This document shows, one piece after another, positions 5,187 through 11,128 of a stretch of DNA of 11,128 nucleotides. The notes under the pieces were generated by a model. The model ran no database searches. It was given only the letters and a program-made list of their open reading frames with translations, and was not told the DNA's origin. Made by a program: the position numbers and the translations under genes. This DNA comes from an uncultured Muribaculaceae bacterium (GTDB lineage Bacteria > Bacteroidota > Bacteroidia > Bacteroidales > Muribaculaceae). The stretch covers positions 1 through 11,128 of the forward strand of contig CAJTNN010000049.1 in the NCBI GenBank assembly GCA_910577585.1, written 5' to 3'. Position 1 is the first letter of the stretch; every line of letters begins with the position of its first letter.

Positions 5187-6908
5187 TCAGGGGAGGGAGT
5201 CGAGGAGGGCTTCCAGGCTGGCGTCGGGGGGGAGGCTGAGCTTCTTGCGGATGCGGTAGCGGGAGGTGTTGACTGTGTCGGGCTTCACTGATAGCACCTG
5301 GGCTATCTCCTTCGAGGTCATCCCTACACGGATGTAGGCGCAGAGGCGCAGGTCGGTCTTCGATAGCGCGGGCCACCGCTCCTGCATAATCTGGAAGAAT
5401 CCGGGATGCACCTTCTCGAATTTTAGCTTGAAATAGCGCCAGTCGTCGTCGGCTGTTAGCTGACGATGGATGGTGTCTTTGAGTGGCGCCGTCGATGCGG
5501 GGTCCTCCCCTTGATGCTCGAGTTCGTCGATCTGACGGGCGAGGTCCTTGAGCTGCGCGTTCTTCTGCGCCATGAGCAGGGTTGTCGAAGCGAGTTCCTT
5601 CTCCTTGGCCTCTATCTCGAGGCTATACTGGCGGTTGAGCAGCGTGAGTCGGCGGTTCTCCTCCTCCTCGAGCTGGCGGCGCGTTTCGGCGCGTCGGCGC
5701 CCCGACCACATCAGGCGTAGCAACAGCGCAGCAATCACGAGCAGTGCCGCACCAATGGCCAGAGCCAGCGTCAGTCGCCAGCGCGAAGTGCGCGCATCCT
5801 CGGCTATGCGGCGCTCATAAGAGTTGATTGTGGCCAGATGCTCGGCGCGGCGTACACGGTCGGCGCTCTCATGATGATATAGCGAATCGCCAATCACCTT
5901 CAGCCGCGCATGATAGAGCGCCGCGCTGTCAGGGCGCCCCAGCGCCTGCCAGGAATCCTCGAGCGCCTCAAGGATATGTCGCTGACCTGAATAATCCTCC
6001 AGACGCTCGGCCACACGGCGTGCCGAGTCGAGAAACCCGATTCCCTCGCGGTGCAGCCCCTGGCTATGGCGCAGAATCCCCATCGAGAGGAGCGCCAGCA
6101 CCGACAGATGCTCATTGCGGATATGCCGGCTGATCTCATACCCCTTCATAGCCGCCAGCGAATCGGCATAATCCGAGATGCGGAAACGCGACACGAGCAG
6201 ATTGGCCATATATATCGAATCGGCCACCACATAGCGGTTGCTCTCCACGCCGCGAATCACATCGAGCGCCTTGGCCGGATTGCCGAGCAGGTAATGGATA
6301 TTGGCGATATTGATGCGGTTTTTGGTGGCGCAGGCCTCGCTCCCCACCTCGCGGAAGAGGCGTTCCGCCTCCTCATAGTTGCGCAGCGCCTCATGATACT
6401 CGCCGAGTTCCTGCATCACCACACCGATAGCCACGAGCACCTTCGCCTCCCACATGCGGTCGCCGTGGCGGCGCAGCAGCGGGAGTTTGTCGCGATAGAC
6501 CGAATAGGCCTCGGCCAGGCGCCCATGGATGCGGAGTCGGTCGGCGCGCAGCAGCGAGAAGCGCAGATGGTCGTAGGGGTAGCGGGCCGAGTCGCAGAGC
6601 GCCAATGCGCGCGCGCTCAGCAGCGCCGATGAGTCGGGCGCCTCGGTAAAGAGCACCCAGGCCCGCCAGAAGCATCCGCGTGCCGTAAGCTGGCGCGGGG
6701 TGGCGCCGGAGGGTTGCGTAGGGAACCCCTTCACCACATTCAGCAGGTCGCGTCGCGGCACATCCAGAAAGGCCGCCCGCTCCATCATCGAATCATACGC
6801 CTCACCCTCATCGCCGATGGGATCCCAATACGAGGCAAACCCCGCGGCATGCACCCCGCAGAGCGTAGTCAGCAGAATTGTCAATATGGTCAACCGGAAT
6901 CGAAGCAT
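5187..6908 (-). CDS. Membrane-anchored TPR regulator with C-terminal LuxR-like helix-turn-helix
   Basis: The 573-residue product is built as follows: signal peptide or first membrane segment (1-21), helical TPR-like repeats through ~340 (for example GEYHEALRNYEEAERLFREVG), one transmembrane helix at ~380-401 (LALAIGAALLVIAALLLRL), a coiled coil at ~405-463, and a C-terminal helix-turn-helix at ~515-560 (LSKTDLRLCAYIRVGMTSKEIAQVLSVKPDTVNTSRYRIRKKL region). The SKEIAQVLSVKPDTVNTSR portion fits the LuxR/GerE recognition helix. Such proteins are common in Bacteroidales: TPRs face the periplasm and the DNA-binding domain the cytoplasm, joined by a coiled coil. No receiver or kinase domain is present, so it is not a two-component protein. 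It is transcribed away from the giant adhesin gene across 238 bp, making that gene its most likely target (inference). A TAACTTTG box ends 4 nt before the ATG, so the start may be leaderless or lie downstream. Confidence 0.9.
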   Translation of the reverse strand: MLRFRLTILTILLTTLCGVHAAGFASYWDPIGDEGEAYDSMMERAAFLDVPRRDLLNVVKGFPTQPSGATPRQLTARGCFWRAWVLFTEAPDSSALLSARALALCDSARYPYDHLRFSLLRADRLRIHGRLAEAYSVYRDKLPLLRRHGDRMWEAKVLVAIGVVMQELGEYHEALRNYEEAERLFREVGSEACATKNRINIANIHYLLGNPAKALDVIRGVESNRYVVADSIYMANLLVSRFRISDYADSLAAMKGYEISRHIRNEHLSVLALLSMGILRHSQGLHREGIGFLDSARRVAERLEDYSGQRHILEALEDSWQALGRPDSAALYHARLKVIGDSLYHHESADRVRRAEHLATINSYERRIAEDARTSRWRLTLALAIGAALLVIAALLLRLMWSGRRRAETRRQLEEEENRRLTLLNRQYSLEIEAKEKELASTTLLMAQKNAQLKDLARQIDELEHQGEDPASTAPLKDTIHRQLTADDDWRYFKLKFEKVHPGFFQIMQERWPALSKTDLRLCAYIRVGMTSKEIAQVLSVKPDTVNTSRYRIRKKLSLPPDASLEALLDSLP

Positions 6909-6912
6909 ATGG

Positions 6913-6920
6913 CAAAGTTA
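6913..6920 (-). promoter_or_regulatory. Possible -7 box directly before the TPR regulator start codon
   Basis: TAACTTTG on the minus strand matches TAnnTTTG exactly, with only CCAT between it and the ATG at 6908. Transcription would start at or next to the start codon. No good TTTG lies 19-21 nt upstream, so the call is weaker than the two full promoters in this window. Confidence 0.4.
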
Positions 6921-6958
6921 GAAAAAATATCCGCACAATCGATTTACAACCGCGTCAA

Positions 6959-6986
6959 GATGTGGCTTTTAAGCCATTTGTACATC
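6959..6986. promoter_or_regulatory. Inverted repeat between the divergent genes, possible operator
   Basis: TGGCTT-tt-AAGCCA (6963-6976) is a 6-bp inverted repeat. A looser outer pair, GATGT (6959-6963) and ACATC (6982-6986), surrounds it. It sits about 30 bp upstream of the -33 box of the adhesin promoter, a usual position for an activator site. Binding by the neighbouring LuxR-like protein is only a hypothesis. Confidence 0.35.
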
Positions 6987-7004
6987 AATTGTCTATATAG
7001 AAAT

Positions 7005-7036
7005 TTTGACGGCTGCCGGATTGAGTGTTATTTTTG
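7005..7036 (+). promoter_or_regulatory. Bacteroidetes-type promoter for the giant adhesin-like gene
   Basis: TTTG (7005-7008) is followed after 20 nt by TATTTTTG (7029-7036), a full match to TTTG / TAnnTTTG. Transcription should start near 7042, giving a leader of about 105 nt. The perfect direct repeat AAATACTATA (7042-7051 and 7053-7062, 11 bp apart) lies right at the expected start. Confidence 0.8.
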
Positions 7037-7146
7037 CGACCAAATACTATATAAATACTATAATGATGTATCTCCCGACCATCCACAATCATACCCGGAC
7101 AGAGAGGAGGAGATACGACATCGCAACTAACTTAAACCAACAGCGT

Positions 7147-10100
7147 ATGAGACAATCCTACATCTTCACGCTCTTAGGGCTGACGGCCCTGGCCACACCT
7201 GCAGTAGGCCGGGCTGCCGCCGATGACGCGCCCCCGCAGGGGATGGCGCGCATCATCCTTGAGGCCCATGACCCGTATGGCGACGCCACTTCTGGTTTCC
7301 AATGGGTTCTCGATTCGTCGCACTCATCTTACGGTGACATCTTCGATGCCGGCGGATTCATGTACTTCGGTGACTACGCCGCTTTCGATAAATCGCTCCC
7401 GGTGGGGGCCGATGCCGTGGCGGGTTCGGCAAACTCGCTCGTGGACGGAGAGCTGACACTCGACGTGCCGGCCGGAGTCTACGACTGGATGGTGGTGGCT
7501 GCCCGCCCCACCGGCATATATATGAGCTGGGGTGATGCCGCAGCAGTTGATGACTTTGAATTTGTGGAGGGGGGCGTATACCGTGTGGTGTGCGGCGCCG
7601 AAGAGCAATTCGGTTCACTTCTCCCCTCGGCCTCGCTGCAGGTAAGCTCCGACCTCGAACTAAGCAAGGTGCTCACCCCGCGCTCAGGGGCCGACCTCTC
7701 GGATGCCGAACAGGTGACCATACTCATCACCAACACCGGCAGCCGCGACATCACAGGATTCACAGCCTCCTACACCATCAATGGCGACCTCACCATCCAC
7801 GAGGATAACCCCGATGTGACCATCGCCGCCGGAGAGAGCCACACCTACACATTCACCACACCCGCCGACCTCTCGGCCCACGGCGACTACCTGGTGGATG
7901 CCCGCATAGACTCGGCAGCCGACATGCTCCCCGCCAACAACGCCGCCTCAGCCTCATGCCGCAACATGGCCCCGACAGCACTTCCCCTCAGCCTCGACTT
8001 CTCGCTATATCTCGACGATGATTTCGATGCCGACTGGACACTCTTTGACCTCAACGGCGACGGCAGCAGCTGGTACTATACGGAGTATATGATGAACAAT
8101 GTCGGCGAGCAGGGCACAGTCTGCGTGTCTGGCCCCACCAACCGCAACTCGCTCAACTCCGACGACTGGATGATCTCGCTCCCCCTCAGCATGAAGAGCG
8201 GCCCCCACAACATGCGCTTCGCCCTGACAAATGTGGTGGCCGGACGCGACACCTCGCTCGAGGTGGCCATCGGCCAAGCGCCCTATCCTGAGGATATGCA
8301 GGTGATAGCCAGACTCACCACAGCCGACAATTTCTGGAACGACCGACTCATCAACTTCCCCATCGACACGGAGGGAGTCTACTATATCGGATTCCGCTAT
8401 ATCGGTGGCGACGACAGTGTGCTGGCCATGAATGGACTCTGGGTCAGCGAGGGTGAGGCAACAGGCCAACCGAAGATGGAGACTGAATCGCTGCTGCTCC
8501 CCATCTCAAACTGCGACCTTCCGACCGACGCGCGCCTCGGCATGCGCGTCATGAATCTCGGCACCGCCGCGCTTGAGGATTACTCACTCACTGTGAGTGT
8601 CAACGGCAAGGCCACCACCACACGCTTCACCGACCCGATCGAACCTTTCGAGAGCGCCGACCTCTATGCCGACGCCACCTTCGACCTCTCGGCCATAGCC
8701 ACCTACGACATCACCATGCGCCTCGACGGCGCCCCCGAAGCGCTTGAGAAGAGTGCCACAGTAGAGTGCATGCCCCCCTACACCGACCTCCCCTTCACCA
8801 GCTACTTCTCGTATAACCAAAACACCGACATGTGGACCACCCTCCAGCCCGACAGCTGGAGCTTCGACCCCATAATGCTCATCTTCGACACCCACCGCCA
8901 TGGCCGCGAATCGGGTCTGATGACGCGCGGTCTGGCCCTGACACACCCCGCACGCATATATATCGAATATATGGCCGGAGGATATGACTGGAGCCAGATG
9001 GCAGTATACATCGGGCGAGCCGGCGAGGATGTGAGCACATACACCGAGGTCTTCCGCGACACATACGTCGACGGCACCGCCAAGAATGTAGAATTACTCG
9101 CTCCGATCGACGGACCCGGCAACTACTCAATCGTGATTGCCGACGAGGGTATGGAGTCGTCGGAATCATTCATCCGCCTCAACCTGGTGACTGTGTCGGA
9201 AGCACTCCCTTATGACATACGCGTCAACTCGATAGAGGGTCCGGTGGCCCGCTTCATGCCCGAAGCCCACACCGGCCGCACCGGCACATATATAGCCGAA
9301 GTCGAGAACCGCGGTTCGGAGACGATGCAGGGGATACGCCTGATTCCCACCGTAGACGGCATCGACCAGACCCCCACAGCCGAAAGCGTCACCCTGCAGA
9401 TGGGCGAGAAGGCACTGATACCTGTCAGCATCGACCTCCCGGCCAAGAGTGCCGGAAAGAGCATCACCGTCAGCATCACCGCCGAGGGTGACACCCCCGA
9501 CGAATATGCCGATGACAACACCTATCAATATCCCACCATCACCGTCACCGACACCACTCTCGCCAACGAAAATGTCGAGATCGGACCCGTAGGGACCGGC
9601 AATTCCGGTATGCCGATAGGGATAGGCACCGTCTACACCCTCGCCGCCGACTCCGACCTCACCGCCGTGCAGCTCGGCATGGCCAGCGCCGACGACCATA
9701 TGCCCTCGGTCACAACAGAAATCGGACTCAACATCTACCTGATTGATGAAGCCGACAATATTGTGCGCCGCATCTACGACGCCACGCAGATGCGCGGCAA
9801 GGAGGGATGGCTCACCTTCGACATGCCCGACATGCGCCTCGCCGCCGGTCGCTACTACTTCGAAGCCGAACAGACATCGACGTGGAACATGGGTCTGCTC
9901 TACGACATCGAGAACTACGCCACCTGCTATCAGCGCCAGGGTGACCATCTGACGCGCACCATGGCGCATCCGCTGGCCATACGCGCCACCTTCGGCAAGG
10001 ATGCCGTGGTCTATGCCAAGGATGCCGCCGTGCGCGCCATCACTGCCCCGGCCACCGACTCGGCTCTCTTCGATGCCGAATCTCCGGCTGAGGTGCGCGC

Positions 10101-11128
10101 CATAATCCGCAACAACGGTTATCAGGCCGCCGAATTCAATGCCGAGATGCGCCTCGACGGCCGGGTGCTCGCCGGCACCACCGTCGCGCTACAGCCCTAT
10201 GAGGAGCAGGAGGTGTACTTCGGCACCGCCGACCTCTCAGAGCCCGGCGACCGCGAAATCGAGGTGGCCACACTTCTCAAAGGGGACGAGAATCCCGCCA
10301 ACGACTCATGCATCAAGAGAGTCGAATCGCAGCAGGAACTCTCCCCCCTCTTCCTCGACTTCGAATCATGCGCCGACTTCTCGGCCCATGGCGACGCCTG
10401 GAATCCACGCTGGACCACAGTCGACTATCTCGGACAATTCACCAACTTCTACTGGGCCTACAGCTTCCCCGGCAGCGGTCAGCCCGTAGGATTCATCGCC
10501 TTCAATCCGGCGGCTACGGTGCCCTCGATGATTGAAGAGGGTTTCCGCGGAGTGACCCCGTACAGCGGCGAGCGCTTCGGCATGGTGTTCGTATACGACG
10601 GATTCGCCCCCGACCCCGATGAGCTTCCCGAGAGCGACGCATGGCTGATATCGCCGCGTGTCAAACTGGGTGAGGATTCACGGTTTGAGGCCTATGTCAA
10701 GACCCGCGACCTCGAGAGCCCCTCGATGAAACTCGAGCCCTTCCGCGTGAAGGTGTCGCTCACCGACACTGAGCCTGCAAGCTTCGTCAGCGTTGGTGAT
10801 GAGCACTATGAGGCGCCTGTAGAGGATTGGGGACTTGTGAGCGTCGACCTCAGCGCCTATGATGGCAAGGAGGTGTATGTAGCCGTGCAGTATATCGGCA
10901 AACCGGGGGTCAACGACGCCCTGATGATCGACGATGTGCGCATCGTCACCACCGACACCTCAGGTGTAGCCCCCATAGAATCCGGCGAGGCCTGCGAAGT
11001 GCGCGTGGAGGGGCGCGACATAATCGCCCCGGAAGGCTCGGTAGTCTTCACCACCGACGGACTGCGCTGCGGAATGCGCTCGCTTGGAGCCGGCATCTAC
11101 ATCGTGGTCACCCCCGATGGCGTCAGCC
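7147..11128 (+). CDS. Giant secreted adhesin-like protein: DUF2436-like N-terminus, repeated Ig/CARDB-like and choice-of-anchor-J/cleaved-adhesin-like domains, T9SS-like C-terminus (3' end off window)
   Basis: An uninterrupted frame of 1327 codons runs from ATG 7147 to the window edge without a stop. Residues 1-24 are a signal peptide. Residues ~33-145 (ARIILEAHDPYGD, VPAGVYDWMVVAARPTGIYM) resemble DUF2436, the domain found in Porphyromonas gingipains and haemagglutinins. After that, Ig/CARDB-like segments (~157-265, 445-540, 688-800, 955-1055) alternate with larger beta-rich segments. Those at ~279-435 and ~1067-1275 look like choice-of-anchor-J/cleaved-adhesin domains (DDDFDADWTLFDLNGDG; FESCADFSAHGDAW; SDAWLISPRVKL; MIDDVRI). 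Residues ~1280-1327 (IIAPEGSVVFTTDGL ... LGAGIYIVVTPDG) resemble a type IX secretion C-terminal signal with the usual GIYIV strand, so the true end is probably only a few codons away. No peptidase catalytic domain is visible, so it is an adhesin or binding protein rather than a gingipain. A good promoter lies upstream and a TPR/LuxR regulator is divergent. Confidence 0.85.
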   Translation, partial: MRQSYIFTLLGLTALATPAVGRAAADDAPPQGMARIILEAHDPYGDATSGFQWVLDSSHSSYGDIFDAGGFMYFGDYAAFDKSLPVGADAVAGSANSLVDGELTLDVPAGVYDWMVVAARPTGIYMSWGDAAAVDDFEFVEGGVYRVVCGAEEQFGSLLPSASLQVSSDLELSKVLTPRSGADLSDAEQVTILITNTGSRDITGFTASYTINGDLTIHEDNPDVTIAAGESHTYTFTTPADLSAHGDYLVDARIDSAADMLPANNAASASCRNMAPTALPLSLDFSLYLDDDFDADWTLFDLNGDGSSWYYTEYMMNNVGEQGTVCVSGPTNRNSLNSDDWMISLPLSMKSGPHNMRFALTNVVAGRDTSLEVAIGQAPYPEDMQVIARLTTADNFWNDRLINFPIDTEGVYYIGFRYIGGDDSVLAMNGLWVSEGEATGQPKMETESLLLPISNCDLPTDARLGMRVMNLGTAALEDYSLTVSVNGKATTTRFTDPIEPFESADLYADATFDLSAIATYDITMRLDGAPEALEKSATVECMPPYTDLPFTSYFSYNQNTDMWTTLQPDSWSFDPIMLIFDTHRHGRESGLMTRGLALTHPARIYIEYMAGGYDWSQMAVYIGRAGEDVSTYTEVFRDTYVDGTAKNVELLAPIDGPGNYSIVIADEGMESSESFIRLNLVTVSEALPYDIRVNSIEGPVARFMPEAHTGRTGTYIAEVENRGSETMQGIRLIPTVDGIDQTPTAESVTLQMGEKALIPVSIDLPAKSAGKSITVSITAEGDTPDEYADDNTYQYPTITVTDTTLANENVEIGPVGTGNSGMPIGIGTVYTLAADSDLTAVQLGMASADDHMPSVTTEIGLNIYLIDEADNIVRRIYDATQMRGKEGWLTFDMPDMRLAAGRYYFEAEQTSTWNMGLLYDIENYATCYQRQGDHLTRTMAHPLAIRATFGKDAVVYAKDAAVRAITAPATDSALFDAESPAEVRAIIRNNGYQAAEFNAEMRLDGRVLAGTTVALQPYEEQEVYFGTADLSEPGDREIEVATLLKGDENPANDSCIKRVESQQELSPLFLDFESCADFSAHGDAWNPRWTTVDYLGQFTNFYWAYSFPGSGQPVGFIAFNPAATVPSMIEEGFRGVTPYSGERFGMVFVYDGFAPDPDELPESDAWLISPRVKLGEDSRFEAYVKTRDLESPSMKLEPFRVKVSLTDTEPASFVSVGDEHYEAPVEDWGLVSVDLSAYDGKEVYVAVQYIGKPGVNDALMIDDVRIVTTDTSGVAPIESGEACEVRVEGRDIIAPEGSVVFTTDGLRCGMRSLGAGIYIVVTPDGVS

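Noticed and set aside
6051..6632. 193-codon plus-strand frame within the TPR regulator gene
   Set aside because: Antisense shadow; the minus-strand frame has clear TPR, membrane and helix-turn-helix features.
7101..7112. AGGAGG as the ribosome binding site of the adhesin gene
   Set aside because: It is about 40 nt before the ATG, with no closer start codon in frame; Bacteroidetes often do not use Shine-Dalgarno sites.
8005..8469. 154-codon minus-strand frame in the adhesin gene
   Set aside because: Shadow of the plus-strand coding frame; no start signal or domain.
9166..9969. 267-codon frame on the minus strand inside the giant adhesin gene
   Set aside because: It is antisense to a well-supported frame with signal peptide and domains, and its Gly/Val/His-rich peptide is typical of a GC-rich shadow.

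Overview
The window looks like a chromosomal segment of a Bacteroidales bacterium, most likely of the Muribaculaceae type. This is inferred from four things seen in the sequence: TTTG-N20-TAnnTTTG promoters (the Bacteroidetes sigma-ABfr pattern), lipoproteins with a Cys-Gly-Asp-rich start, a UpxY/NusG-like protein, and a very large gingipain-adhesin-like secreted protein ending in what resembles a type IX secretion sorting domain. Coding DNA is GC-rich and intergenic DNA is mixed. I could not run a search, so family-level taxonomy is inference.

Layout, left to right. (1) Positions 1-793, minus strand: 5' part of a NusG-like/UpxY-like transcription antitermination factor that continues off the left edge. 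It has a clear promoter about 140 bp upstream and a structured leader. (2) Positions 794-1834: no protein gene beyond a doubtful 10-codon leader ORF. The stretch holds that leader and a complete ~449-bp imperfect palindrome (copy A) flanked on both sides by a second repeat type (R1, R2), then a strong hairpin. (3) Positions 1835-3157, minus strand: a two-gene lipoprotein operon, with a Big_2-like Ig-domain lipoprotein first and then a small Ala/Lys-rich lipoprotein. (4) Positions 3158-4193: a GC-rich leader, an AT-rich stretch, several short hairpins, palindrome copy B and repeat R3; no gene. (5) Positions 4194-4892, plus strand: a short TatD-family metallohydrolase, followed by a half palindrome (copy C) and an inverted tract R4. 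(6) Positions 5187-6908, minus strand: a membrane-anchored TPR regulator with a C-terminal LuxR-like helix-turn-helix. (7) Position 7147 to the right edge, plus strand: a giant multidomain secreted adhesin-like protein with an N-terminal gingipain-type DUF2436-like domain, divergent from the TPR regulator across a 238-bp regulatory region.

How the genes may work together (inference): the TPR regulator and the giant surface protein share a divergent control region, so the regulator is the obvious candidate to control the adhesin. The NusG-like factor probably opens an off-window operon, possibly for surface polysaccharide, as UpxY proteins do in Bacteroides. The lipoprotein pair and the TatD hydrolase look like independent units.

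The least explained content is the intergenic repeat system: two full and one half copy of a large palindrome whose arms contain nested small hairpins, each copy abutting a GGGAGAA...TTCTCCC/TCCCA-rich unit. No transposase is visible. The other notable signal is a heptamer present four times in the NusG-like leader, twice in each orientation, one copy being the start codon itself; this could form alternative hairpins.
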